Positions 50,416-58,635 of a stretch of 64,000 bases of DNA are shown here, in pieces. The translations under genes were made by a program, and so were the position numbers. This stretch comes from Peribacter sp043814035 (GTDB lineage: Bacteria; Patescibacteriota; Gracilibacteria; Peribacterales; Peribacteraceae): the NCBI GenBank assembly GCA_043814035.1, contig JBDRKJ010000004.1, forward strand, positions 1 to 64,000, read 5' to 3'. Each line of letters opens with the position of its first letter. Position 1 is the stretch's first letter. A model generated the notes under the pieces. That model made no database searches. It saw nothing but the letters and a program-made list of their open reading frames with translations, and was not told the origin of the DNA.

Positions 50416-52263
50416 ATGAGCGCAAATGTATTGCAGAAGAGACTTGCTATTTCTTGTCTCTCCTTCTTTGTCTCTTCACTAACTTTCAGCCCGGTTGCCC
50501 TGGCGGCTGACCGCTACTGGAGAGGGCAGATGAATAACAGTAACCAATTCGAAAATCCCATCAACTGGTCCGCGACGTTGGGTGGAAACGGAGGTGTAGC
50601 CGCACCAACTGCCAGTGACGAAGTCTTCTTTATATCAAATTCCACTGGCTCCACGTTGCTTGGGAAAACTGTTTTGATCAAGAGTAATGCCAGTGCGAAC
50701 GGAATTGTCATCAATCAAAACATGACGGGGACGATCCTTCTGGGAACGGGTGCACTGACGGTAGGATGGAATGGTGTGCGTATGGGGAGCGGACGTATTA
50801 TCGGAGGCACGGCATCGAATACTGTTGCGGTAAGAGGAGGATTTACACAGACGGGAGGTATCGTGCGCGTGGGCAACGGCACGTTCGCCGTATCGGGGAG
50901 CTTCGTCGTGACAGGCTCAACCACCAATTTTACATCGACGGGCACCGTTATTCTCAATGGAGGTGCGCAGAACCTCAACGCAGCATACCGCGCATCGTTT
51001 ACGAATCTCACAGTGGCATCGACCGGAGCCACCACGCTGTTGAGTGATGTCAGTACTGTTTCTGGTACGTTGCAAATTAGTACGGGAGCCACTGTCTCGC
51101 TGGGTTCGTACACCCTCTACGCAACGGGAGCGACGATCATCAACTACGGCACGATTACCGAAGGCACGGGTTATATCAGTCATACGTCTTCCAATGTCCT
51201 CATTACGGACGCGAACTATGCCGAAGATAATTCGCTGACTCCTGGCTATGTGTACTTTAACGTTACCGACAGTGACGAAAATATCGATGGTACGGTGCAG
51301 GATACGATGGCGATTACAGTCACGGCGTCAACGGGAGATTCGGAGTCTGTGACCCTTACGGAGACAACGAACACATCGGGCATTTTCCGTGGTTCGATCT
51401 TGGCGACATCGAGTACTGGCTACGTAGCGTCGAACGGAGCGTTAGAAATCACATCGACAGCCACTGTATCGTTTACATACACGGATGCGCAGGATAGTGC
51501 GGATACCGGATCGGATACGGCTACCCTGACGATTGCAGCCGCTTCATCGGCGAGCTCATCGACGGCAACCGGTGGCGGAGGAGGGAGGCGGGGAGGAGGA
51601 AATACCACCCCAGCATCGAGTTCAGCACAATCTGCAGCATCATCTTCCCAACATGCTGTGGGAACCTTGCCCGAGGTGCGCGGGTATCTGTCTGTGAGCA
51701 TCGATGGCCAGCAGGTGGTGTTTCGTGATGTTCCCGTTGTGGAGTGGTTCGCGCAATACATTCTCTCGCTTGTCGATGCCGGTGTGATATCGGGGTACCG
51801 TGATGCGCAAGGGGAATTGACGGGTGAATTCAAGCCGGGCAACAGTGTCACCTATGCGGAGATTGCGAAGATGGCGGTGGAGGCTGCGGGCCTCATGCCG
51901 CGCGTAGGTTCGCAGCCGAACAATCGTTCAGCCAGGGGCCAGTGGTCTTCGGGATATATTGCTGCGCTGGAGGAAAAGGGAGTGTCTGTCTTTGCATCAT
52001 CTGGATTGGATGTGAACACTCCTGCGCCACGTGGCGCGGTTCTTCAGATTATCCTCGAGACCTTCGGTCAAACGATTGTCTCGCCACAGGGCGGGGTATA
52101 CAGCGATGTCTCAGCTGACACGATGTTTGCTGGGGCGGTCGAAACGGCTACTGCCGAAGGAATCGTATCAGGCGATGATGGCAGGAGTACGTTCCGACCT
52201 GCGGCATACGTGAATCGCGCAGAGACTGCGAAGATTGTTCGCAATGCCATGATGATGTTCTGA
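50416..52263 (+). CDS. S-layer-type surface protein with C-terminal SLH domains, paralogue 1
   Basis: The 615-aa product has a signal peptide (ISCLSFFVSSLTFSPVALAA), a long beta-rich stalk (Thr/Ser/Gly repeats such as TGTILLGTGALTVG), an Ig-like domain (VYFNVTDSDENIDGTVQDTM), a Gly/Ser linker (GGGGGRRGGGN) and three SLH repeats (about 450-615). SLH repeats bind pyruvylated or similar wall polymers. TTCAAG-16-AATAAT, conserved at the paralogue, is the probable promoter with a leader of about 50 nt ending in CTCCCCCCTCACT. An upstream ATG at 50335 is not conserved. Confidence 0.88.
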   Translation: MSANVLQKRLAISCLSFFVSSLTFSPVALAADRYWRGQMNNSNQFENPINWSATLGGNGGVAAPTASDEVFFISNSTGSTLLGKTVLIKSNASANGIVINQNMTGTILLGTGALTVGWNGVRMGSGRIIGGTASNTVAVRGGFTQTGGIVRVGNGTFAVSGSFVVTGSTTNFTSTGTVILNGGAQNLNAAYRASFTNLTVASTGATTLLSDVSTVSGTLQISTGATVSLGSYTLYATGATIINYGTITEGTGYISHTSSNVLITDANYAEDNSLTPGYVYFNVTDSDENIDGTVQDTMAITVTASTGDSESVTLTETTNTSGIFRGSILATSSTGYVASNGALEITSTATVSFTYTDAQDSADTGSDTATLTIAAASSASSSTATGGGGGRRGGGNTTPASSSAQSAASSSQHAVGTLPEVRGYLSVSIDGQQVVFRDVPVVEWFAQYILSLVDAGVISGYRDAQGELTGEFKPGNSVTYAEIAKMAVEAAGLMPRVGSQPNNRSARGQWSSGYIAALEEKGVSVFASSGLDVNTPAPRGAVLQIILETFGQTIVSPQGGVYSDVSADTMFAGAVETATAEGIVSGDDGRSTFRPAAYVNRAETAKIVRNAMMMF

Positions 52264-52275
52264 GACAGTAGGTAA

Positions 52276-52303
52276 TTGACAATTACCTGAAATGATTTAT
52301 AGT
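52276..52303 (+). promoter_or_regulatory. promoter of the first small secreted protein, -35 inside a palindrome
   Basis: -35 TTGACA (52276-52281), 16-bp spacer, -10 TATAGT (52298-52303), then 7 nt to the GTG at 52311. The -35 sits in AGGTAATTG-A-CAATTACCT, a perfect 9+1+9 palindrome that may bind a regulator. Confidence 0.75.
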
Positions 52304-52310
52304 AATCTGC

Positions 52311-52604
52311 GTGACTCTTCCTCGCATCAGTGTTGTCTTGGCCTTGATTGTTCTGATGAGTGCAGCATGCCCGACTCCTGTTTCCGCTGAGCGCTGGGAT
52401 TACCTCTTTGAGGATCTCGCTTGGCCGTCTTCCGATGAAGGCGAGGCAGGGGAGTCATCACTCTCAATCGGAGGTTTTTCGGATGCAGGAAGAGACTGGG
52501 GGATCAGTAATAGTGGCTTCTGGAGTTACCTTTTCGAAGACATTGCATGGCCAGAAGGATTTCTTATTGGCAGTCCATCTACCCAATTTCCAGTTACGAT
52601 TTAA
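52311..52604 (+). CDS. small secreted protein with two W-YLF-DLAWP motifs, copy 1
   Basis: The 97-aa product starts with GTG, has a signal peptide (VVLALIVLMSAACPTPVSA) and a mature part of about 70 residues with two related motifs: ERWDYLFEDLAWP and FWSYLFEDIAWPE, separated by an acidic Gly/Ser stretch. No family known to me. The last residues (GSPSTQFPVTI) come from the duplicated region of the next unit. Predicted leaderless. It always follows an SLH gene in this window. Confidence 0.75.
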   Translation: MTLPRISVVLALIVLMSAACPTPVSAERWDYLFEDLAWPSSDEGEAGESSLSIGGFSDAGRDWGISNSGFWSYLFEDIAWPEGFLIGSPSTQFPVTI

Positions 52605-52714
52605 TATTTTGACCATGTCAATATTTGAGCATCGTGCAAGAGAAAGTAATTTCAAGATTATGAAAGAAGGGCGATAATCGTGACCGTATTGTCTAAATTT
52701 CTCTTTCTTCCGTT

Positions 52715-54895
52715 ATGAGTACAAATATTTTTAAAAAAAGACTCGCCATTTCTTGTCTCTCCTTCTTTGTCTCTTCACTGACTTTTAGTCCGGTTGCCTT
52801 GGCCGCTGATCGATATTGGAGGGGACAAATGAATAACAGTAACCAATTCGAAAATCCCATCAACTGGTCCGCGACGTTGGGTGGAAACGGAGGTGTAGCT
52901 GCACCAACTGCCAGTGACACTGCTTACTTCATGTCGAATTCCACTGGCTCCACGTTGCTTGGGAAAACTGTTTGGATCAAGAGTAACGCCAGTATGAAGG
53001 GGCTTGTCATTCACCAGAATATGACGGGGACGATTCTTCTTGGTACAGGATCACTCAACTTCGGATCAGATGGGGTGAGAATGGGAAGTGGCCGTCTGAT
53101 AGGTGGTACGAATAATCTTTCGGGTTCCGGCAGTTTCACGATGACGGGAGGCATCGTTCGGCTGGGAGCCACGGATCTCTACCTCTCCGGCAGCCTCGTG
53201 ATTTCGAAGGGTGTAGGTGCCTCCTATACCGAGTTCGTATCCACGGGCTCCATTGTATTCAATAGCAGGATCGCCGATCAGACATTCACTGTGGGATCGA
53301 CTGGCAGTAACACCAATTTTAATAATTTGACGATCAATAATACGGCAGGAACCACGATTGATGATATCAATGTTGACGCGTCCGTTCTCGCTCTCTCAGG
53401 ATCTCTGACCATTACACAGGGGAATCTCAATCTTGAAACGAGCGATGTTCCTCTTTTGGTAGAGAATGGAATTACGCTCGCCAATAACGCTCAGGCGACA
53501 CTTACCATGGGCTCGGGTGATCTCACGATGTCGGGTCACTTGGTGATGGGTGCCGCGGCAAGTGCAGATTTCACTGCCGATAATACGGTGACCTTGAATG
53601 GTATTGATCAGAACTTCGATATCAACAATTCGCCCTTTCGCAATCTTACCATTGCCTCCAGTAGCGGTACGCATCTTACGAGCGATCAGAGTGTGACGGG
53701 TACGATTCAGATCAATACCGGATCAACCCTGTCATTGGATACCTATACGATCTATGCAACGGGTGCGACGATTATCAACTATGGCACTCTCTCTGAAGGC
53801 ACGGGTAAAATCAAACATAGCGCTTCAAACATTCTCATTACCGATTCGAGTTACTCCGAAGACAATGCACTGACCCCCGGCTACGTGTACTTTACTGTGA
53901 CCGACAGTGACGAAAATATTGACGGTACAGCGCAGGATACGATGGCGATCACGGTGACTGTGTCTTCTGGTGATTCCGAGTCTGTGACTCTCACAGAAAC
54001 GACGAAAACGTCGGGTATCTTCCGCGGTTCGATCTTGGCAACATCGAGTACGAACTATGTGGCATCGAACGGGGCGTTAGAAGCCACAGCGGCGTCGACT
54101 ACTGTGTCTTTTACGTACACGGATGCGCAGGATACTTCCGATACGGGATCAGATACCGCGACCATGACCATTACAACCAGTTCTGCGTCGAGTGCATCAA
54201 CGACCACTGGAGCTGGAGGCGGAAGGAGAGGCGGAGGGGGCCCTACAGCACCGAGTGCAGCGCAATCTGCGTCATCTTCCCAAAATGCTGTGGGAGCCTT
54301 GCCCGAGGTGCGCGGGTATCTGTCTGTGAGCATCGATGGCCAGCAGGTGGTGTTTCGTGATGTTCCCGTTGTGGAGTGGTTTGCACAGTATGTTCTTTCA
54401 CTGGTCGATGCCGGTGTGATATCGGGGTACCGTGATGCGCAAGGGGAATTGACGGGTGAGTTTAAACCGGGCAACAGCGTGACGTATGCGGAGATTGCGA
54501 AGATGGCAGTGGAGGCTGCGGGCCTCATGCCGCGCGTAGGTGCAACGCCGAATAACCGCTCAGCGAGAGGACAGTGGTCTGCGGGGTATATTGCTGCGCT
54601 GGAGGAGCGAGGTGTATCCGCTTTCGCTGCATCCGGATTGGATGTGAATGCTCCTGCACCGCGCGGTGCTGTTCTTCAGATTATCCTTGAGACCTTTGGC
54701 CAGACGATTGCGTCCCCACAGGGAGGGATGTACAGCGACGTCTCAGCAGAAACGACGTTCGCCGGCGCTGTCGAAACTGCGACGAGCAATGGGATTGTGT
54801 CGGGGGATGACGGAAAGAATACGTTCCGACCTGCTGCACCCATCAATCGCGCAGAAACCGCGAAGATCGTCCGCAATGCCATGATGAAGTTCTAG
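52715..54895 (+). CDS. S-layer-type surface protein with C-terminal SLH domains, paralogue 2
   Basis: The 726-aa product has the same design as 50416-52263: signal peptide, beta-rich stalk, Ig-like domain, Gly-rich linker (GAGGGRRGGGG) and three SLH repeats. The stalk is about 110 residues longer, with extra repeats (LTITQGNLNLETSDVPLLV and similar). N-terminal and SLH parts are nearly identical to paralogue 1, so the stalk evolves faster. Promoter TTCAAG-16-GATAAT lies about 55 nt upstream, with a leader rich in C and T. Confidence 0.88.
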   Translation: MSTNIFKKRLAISCLSFFVSSLTFSPVALAADRYWRGQMNNSNQFENPINWSATLGGNGGVAAPTASDTAYFMSNSTGSTLLGKTVWIKSNASMKGLVIHQNMTGTILLGTGSLNFGSDGVRMGSGRLIGGTNNLSGSGSFTMTGGIVRLGATDLYLSGSLVISKGVGASYTEFVSTGSIVFNSRIADQTFTVGSTGSNTNFNNLTINNTAGTTIDDINVDASVLALSGSLTITQGNLNLETSDVPLLVENGITLANNAQATLTMGSGDLTMSGHLVMGAAASADFTADNTVTLNGIDQNFDINNSPFRNLTIASSSGTHLTSDQSVTGTIQINTGSTLSLDTYTIYATGATIINYGTLSEGTGKIKHSASNILITDSSYSEDNALTPGYVYFTVTDSDENIDGTAQDTMAITVTVSSGDSESVTLTETTKTSGIFRGSILATSSTNYVASNGALEATAASTTVSFTYTDAQDTSDTGSDTATMTITTSSASSASTTTGAGGGRRGGGGPTAPSAAQSASSSQNAVGALPEVRGYLSVSIDGQQVVFRDVPVVEWFAQYVLSLVDAGVISGYRDAQGELTGEFKPGNSVTYAEIAKMAVEAAGLMPRVGATPNNRSARGQWSAGYIAALEERGVSAFAASGLDVNAPAPRGAVLQIILETFGQTIASPQGGMYSDVSAETTFAGAVETATSNGIVSGDDGKNTFRPAAPINRAETAKIVRNAMMKF

Positions 54896-54912
54896 AAGGA
54901 ATTTGCGAGGAA

Positions 54913-54940
54913 TTGACAATTCAATGAAAGTGTTTATGAT
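54913..54940 (+). promoter_or_regulatory. promoter of the second small secreted protein
   Basis: -35 TTGACA (54913-54918), 16-bp spacer, -10 TATGAT (54935-54940), then 7 nt to the GTG at 54948. The spacing equals that of copy 1, and the -35 again lies in a short palindrome (GAATTG-A-CAATTC). Confidence 0.75.
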
Positions 54941-54947
54941 TGTATCT

Positions 54948-55235
54948 GTGATACTTTCGCGTCTCAGCATAGCTCTGGCATTGAGTGTTCTGATTGTTGT
55001 GGCGCTCCCCGTTCCCGTCTCCGCCGAACGCTGGGATTACCTCTTTGAGAATCTCTCGTGGACACCGGCTGAAACCGACGGCGAAGGAGGGGAGCGGTCG
55101 CTCTCCGTCGGCAGTTTTGCCGAAGCAGGACAGGACCGGGGATTCTCCAACAGCGGATTCTGGGGTTATCTCTTCAGCGATCTGGCATGGCCAGAAGAAT
55201 CCTTCTCAGTGGGAGGATTGGGGGCAGGGGAGTGA
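54948..55235 (+). CDS. small secreted protein with two W-YLF-DLAWP motifs, copy 2
   Basis: The 95-aa product starts with GTG (VILSRLSIALALSVLIVVAL) and has a signal peptide ending VPVSA, then ERWDYLFENLSWTP and FWGYLFSDLAWPE. It aligns with copy 1 over the signal, the two motifs and the acidic middle. A frame opening at 54903 is rejected because it covers the promoter. Role unknown; a partner of the SLH protein is likely from the repeated gene order. Confidence 0.78.
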   Translation: MILSRLSIALALSVLIVVALPVPVSAERWDYLFENLSWTPAETDGEGGERSLSVGSFAEAGQDRGFSNSGFWGYLFSDLAWPEESFSVGGLGAGE

Positions 55236-55242
55236 GCGTGAT

Positions 55243-55689
55243 TTACTTCTCGGCGTCGACCTTCACGGTGAACTTCTGTTCGAACTCGCCTGATTTGAGT
55301 GTTGCCTCAAACGTGCCGGTTGACTTGATGTGCTCGACGAGGCTGACATCCGATACCTGAGCTTGCACTTGTAGCTGATCTGCAAGAGCTTCAACAATGT
55401 GCTTCTCGGTGATGGCAGCGTAGAGCTTGCCAGTCTTTGTTACCTTGCGATTGAAAACCACTTCTTTGCCAGTCACTTTACCAACCACGCTGGAGCGCAG
55501 GGCCATCTCGCGCTGTTTCTCTTCGGCTCGGCGCTTGATCTCTTCTGCGTAGCGACGACGCACGGTGGGTGTGGCCACGAGCGCCCGACGGTCGGGCAGC
55601 AGGCAATTCAAGGCAAAACCGTCCCCCACGACGAGGAGGTCGTTCTTCTTACCAATGCCCGGAATGTCTTGGAGGAGGAGGATTTCCAT
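55243..55689 (-). CDS. rplI: 50S ribosomal protein bL9
   Basis: The 148-aa protein has the L9 N-terminal domain (MEILLLQDIPGIGKKNDLLV, NCLLPDRRALVATP), the long connecting helix (EEIKRRAEEKQREMAL) and the C-terminal domain. bL9 is reported absent from several CPR lineages, so its presence helps place the genome. A GTG at 55707 would add 6 residues, but the ATG at 55689 is the family start. A 16-bp palindrome (GTGAACT/AGTTCAC) lies just upstream in the leader. Confidence 0.93.
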   Translation of the reverse strand: MEILLLQDIPGIGKKNDLLVVGDGFALNCLLPDRRALVATPTVRRRYAEEIKRRAEEKQREMALRSSVVGKVTGKEVVFNRKVTKTGKLYAAITEKHIVEALADQLQVQAQVSDVSLVEHIKSTGTFEATLKSGEFEQKFTVKVDAEK

Positions 55690-55719
55690 AGGTGAACTGA
55701 AGTTCACAAAAGCCGCGAG

Positions 55720-55748
55720 AGTCTACGGACCGAATCAGGACCTGTCAA
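55720..55748 (-). promoter_or_regulatory. rplI promoter
   Basis: -35 TTGACA (55743-55748), 17-bp spacer, -10 TAGACT (55720-55725). The predicted leader is about 24 nt to the ATG at 55689. Confidence 0.75.
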
Positions 55749-55783
55749 GGGCCAACTTTAATTCACATCTCGCAAATAGCCTA

Positions 55784-57991
55784 TTAGATGGAGAATAGCC
55801 AAGACAAAAAGGACAACCAGCCCTTGCCGGATAGAAATTGTCGTTCCTGAAGGATGTACCACTTGTGGAGCGTGAGAAAGCGATCGGAATGGAGAGAAGG
55901 ATGCCCGATCGCAAGATCGTGTACGTCCTGGTGGTACGCGAACGTGTAGAGCGGGGAGTAGAGGAAAACGGCCGGCACATCTTCTGCGAGTACTTTGCGG
56001 AGCTCTCCGAGAGCTTCTTGTCGCTCCTGTTCGCTGAAGGTTTGTCGAATTTGCGTGAGCAGAGTATCGGCCTTGAATGAGGAGTACTGCGAGAAATTGT
56101 AGGCATCGAGACGCAGACCAGAAGGACTCCCTTCCGCATCTTGAATGCCATCGCTGTGCCAGTAGGGATAGCTGTCGAGATTATCGAGGAGCGACTGGCC
56201 AAAGAGGAGAATATCGTAATCGCGGTTGATGAGCTTCTTTTCAAATGCGGAGCGTGTCTCGGGTACGTCAATAATCACCTCAACACCGAGCGTTGCCCAT
56301 TGGTCGCGGATGAGCTCGGCAGTCTGTTTGTAAGAAGGCGGCGAGGAGCTGGTGAGGAGCCGCAGCGAGAGGCGCTCATTACTGTCATTGATACGAATGT
56401 CCGTCTTGTCATCCGATTCCCTTCGACGCAGCATGCCTTGATCCACAGTGAGATCCTGCACGGTAATGCGTTCATCCGGTGTGAGAGTTCCTGCACGTGA
56501 GTCAATGAATTGCTGAAGGAGAATCTCTTCGGTCGAAGCACGCCGAAATTCTTTTGTGCTCGCAGTGCGCCAGACATACAGAGAATCGACAACGTTTCCT
56601 TTTTCATCGAGAAGTTGTACGAGGTTCTGTCCCAGCTGCAGCGAACCCGTTCCGCCGGTTGTCGGAAGGGCAACGATCCATGTGCCCGAGGCGGTGGGAC
56701 TCTCTTGAACGGGGATGTTGTTGACGGTGGCGCTGACCTTCACCGTGGAGAGTGAACCGGTAAGCGTGAGCGCTGCACCCGTATCGAGGAGCACGATAGG
56801 ATCAGCGTGGAGTGCACCAACCTCGTTCGTTTCACGAATTTCTAGCAGACGCTGGAGTCGGGCTTTCTCGGGTAAATTCCATTTCGATTCGAAGAGGGCA
56901 CCCTGCGCGGCCGTTGGATCGTAGTTGTAGCGCCAGTCAGATGTGTTAAGTTCAAGGAGAGGAGTATCCACGATGACGCTTTCGGTGAGGCCATCGACGA
57001 TTTCTTGTTTATTCGTGCCAAGCTGCAGGCCGAGCCTGAGTTTGGTGTCTTGCAGAAAGGGATGAGTGAGATTGAAAAAGAGTGCGACGTACTGCGGAAG
57101 TGTGTAGTTGATTGCGACAAATCGACGAGGAACGATGGGATCGCCTTTATCGTTGCGTGGAACCAAGCGTACGCCGTCTAAGTTGCGGATATCGGTGAGG
57201 AGCGAAGAGTAATCGGGGAAGATGCGAAAGATGATACGTTTGATGTAATAGTCGGGATCGATAGGCCGAGGGAACCGCTCCAGCGTGACTTCTGTTGAGA
57301 GGTCGGTCTGTACCAAGCTCTTGAAGGCGTACGGCCCTGTGCCGACCGGCTTGAGTCCAAAATCGAGTGTCTGGTCGAGTTTGCGAATGGGAACGCCTTC
57401 AAACGAACGCTCGGGCAGAAGTCCTAACGTGAGATTGCTGGCGAAGAAGCTATACGGTTCATCGAGCAAAAATCGGATTGTTTTGTTATCGACCTTCTCT
57501 ACTTTGACTCCGCGAAAGTTTTCGCGCAGGAGGGTATTGGGAAAGTCGGGATTCTGAATTGTGTGGAACGTGAAGAGAACATCTTCGGGAGTGACGAGAT
57601 GCGGAGATTCTTCGGTGGAGTCATGCCAGACAATGTTATCTTTGAGGGTGAGGGTGTAGGTTTGCCCGTCGCGGCTTACTGCGAGTGTAGCGAGGTCATC
57701 TTCAATCTTCTTGGATTCGGGGTTGTACTTGAGCAGCCCTGAGAAAACGAGTGAAACGATATCACGATTCACATTGTTGGTGATCGTGAACCAGGGATTG
57801 AGTGGTTGAAACTGACTGACAGATCCCTCGATGTACGTGCCACCACGTTCAGGAATAAGCTCAGAATTCTCGAGATAGAAGCGGCGCAGGAGCAGGAGTA
57901 GCGCCAGCAGGAATGTGAGTGCGAGAAAGCGCAGAGCCCACTTCTGCACGTGGGATACAAGCCGGAAGAACTGGCGCGGGTCAGACACCAC
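55784..57991 (-). CDS. membrane-anchored peptide-binding protein (SBP family 5) with an inserted domain
   Basis: Family-5 binding proteins deliver oligopeptides or nickel to ABC transporters. The 735-aa product has an N-terminal transmembrane anchor (about 19-37), then the SBP core (GGTYIEGSVSQFQPLNP, IVSLVFSGLLKYNPES, LKPVGTGPYAF) and the C-terminal lobe (YWHSDGIQDAEGSPSGLRLD). About 150 extra residues sit in the middle, including an Ig-like segment (VLLDTGAALTLTGSLSTVKV) that is not part of the usual fold. No permease is nearby. Starts GTG, 31 nt after secG, so probably co-transcribed. Confidence 0.88.
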   Translation of the reverse strand: MVSDPRQFFRLVSHVQKWALRFLALTFLLALLLLLRRFYLENSELIPERGGTYIEGSVSQFQPLNPWFTITNNVNRDIVSLVFSGLLKYNPESKKIEDDLATLAVSRDGQTYTLTLKDNIVWHDSTEESPHLVTPEDVLFTFHTIQNPDFPNTLLRENFRGVKVEKVDNKTIRFLLDEPYSFFASNLTLGLLPERSFEGVPIRKLDQTLDFGLKPVGTGPYAFKSLVQTDLSTEVTLERFPRPIDPDYYIKRIIFRIFPDYSSLLTDIRNLDGVRLVPRNDKGDPIVPRRFVAINYTLPQYVALFFNLTHPFLQDTKLRLGLQLGTNKQEIVDGLTESVIVDTPLLELNTSDWRYNYDPTAAQGALFESKWNLPEKARLQRLLEIRETNEVGALHADPIVLLDTGAALTLTGSLSTVKVSATVNNIPVQESPTASGTWIVALPTTGGTGSLQLGQNLVQLLDEKGNVVDSLYVWRTASTKEFRRASTEEILLQQFIDSRAGTLTPDERITVQDLTVDQGMLRRRESDDKTDIRINDSNERLSLRLLTSSSPPSYKQTAELIRDQWATLGVEVIIDVPETRSAFEKKLINRDYDILLFGQSLLDNLDSYPYWHSDGIQDAEGSPSGLRLDAYNFSQYSSFKADTLLTQIRQTFSEQERQEALGELRKVLAEDVPAVFLYSPLYTFAYHQDVHDLAIGHPSLHSDRFLTLHKWYILQERQFLSGKGWLSFLSWLFSI

Positions 57992-58021
57992 AAGAAAAGG
58001 GAAGGGGAGTGCAAGAGTACG

Positions 58022-58234
58022 TCACACGTACCATTGCAGCACCGAGAGGGCGAAAAAGATGATACTAAGCCAGATGCTCATCTGGTAGAGCAGCTTCTCT
58101 GCGCCACGTCGCTGCACGTAGCTTGTCCCAATGCCGCCGAAAGTGGCACTTAAGCCCGCGGCACGATGCTGGAGGAGAATCGTCAGCGACAGGAGCACGC
58201 TTACGATTACGAGAATTGTATGAATGATGGTCAT
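58022..58234 (-). CDS. secG: preprotein translocase subunit SecG
   Basis: SecG supports SecYE during export. The 70-aa product has two hydrophobic segments with the SecG-type middle (LTILLQHRAAGLSATFGGIG, then RRGAEKLLYQ). Start at 58234: TTGCTC, 17 bp, TAGAAT, 7 nt, ATG, so leaderless. An upstream extension to 58270 is rejected. First gene of a pair with the peptide-binding protein. Confidence 0.88.
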   Translation of the reverse strand: MTIIHTILVIVSVLLSLTILLQHRAAGLSATFGGIGTSYVQRRGAEKLLYQMSIWLSIIFFALSVLQWYV

Positions 58235-58241
58235 CCCCCAG

Positions 58242-58270
58242 ATTCTAGTCGAGTGCATGCGCCGGAGCAA
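58242..58270 (-). promoter_or_regulatory. secG promoter, predicted leaderless
   Basis: -35 TTGCTC (58265-58270), 17-bp spacer, -10 TAGAAT (58242-58247), 7 nt to the ATG at 58234. Confidence 0.7.
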
Positions 58271-58297
58271 CGATCTGGTACACTTCTCTTATCAGTT

Positions 58298-58361
58298 GGG
58301 TGGTTAGCTCCCACCTTTGCTCTTCGCTTCGCTTGAGCTACGGTGGGCAAGCAGTTGGTTT
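58298..58361 (+). pseudogene. tRNA-Val 5' fragment interrupted by a palindromic repeat
   Basis: GGGTGGTTAGCTC (58298-58310) equals the 5' end of tRNA-Val; CAGTTGGTTT (about 58351-58360) continues it. Between them lies a palindrome with stem CCCACC/GGTGGG (58310-58347) which, on the minus strand, carries GTAG and an inner GCTC/GAGC stem. It reads as a broken tRNA copy with a repeat inserted in its D arm, 21 bp upstream of the intact gene. Confidence 0.7.
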
Positions 58362-58381
58362 TTGCTATGCTAGGTGTTATC

Positions 58382-58459
58382 GGGTGGTTAGCTCAGTTGG
58401 TTTAGAGCGTCTGGTTTACACCCAGAAGGTCACAGGTTCGATTCCTGTACCACCCACCA
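58382..58459 (+). tRNA. tRNA-Val (anticodon UAC)
   Basis: A 78-nt cloverleaf starting GGGTGGTTAGCTCAGTTGG. The anticodon stem TCTGG/CCAGA encloses TTTACAC, giving UAC. T arm ACAGGTTCGATTCCTGT; the CCA end is encoded. Confidence 0.95.
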
Positions 58460-58576
58460 ATTTCCGCGCTGTGGAGGCCCCCTCAAGGCATCGGCGAGAG
58501 CGGGGCAAATATCCGTATAAAATCCCCAATAACAGAAGATTCTGCCAGCTATGAGCCATTTGATGCTCAGGAAAAA

Positions 58577-58608
58577 GAATTGACAAATGTGTCAATTCCA
58601 CTTAAAGT
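58577..58608 (+). promoter_or_regulatory. promoter of the LPXTG protein with overlapping operator-like palindrome
   Basis: -35 TTGACA (58580-58585), 17-bp spacer, -10 TAAAGT (58603-58608). The -35 lies in a perfect inverted repeat with 9-bp arms (GAATTGACA and TGTCAATTC) and a 4-bp spacer (58577-58598), a good repressor-site candidate. The leader is about 20 nt and pyrimidine-rich. Confidence 0.75.
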
Positions 58609-58635
58609 AATCGCCATTTTGTTCCCCAACCCGTC

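Larger units (their letters stand above)
50268..55235. repeat. tandem duplication of an SLH-protein/small-secreted-protein module
   Basis: Unit 1 (about 50268-52572) and unit 2 (about 52573-55235) share the upstream region (CCATCTRCCCAATTTCCA through the promoter), the SLH gene and the small gene, in order. Nucleotide identity is near complete over about 70 bp in the N-terminal coding region and again in the SLH part; the middle of the genes has diverged. The end of the first small gene is read from the upstream copy of unit 2. Confidence 0.85.
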
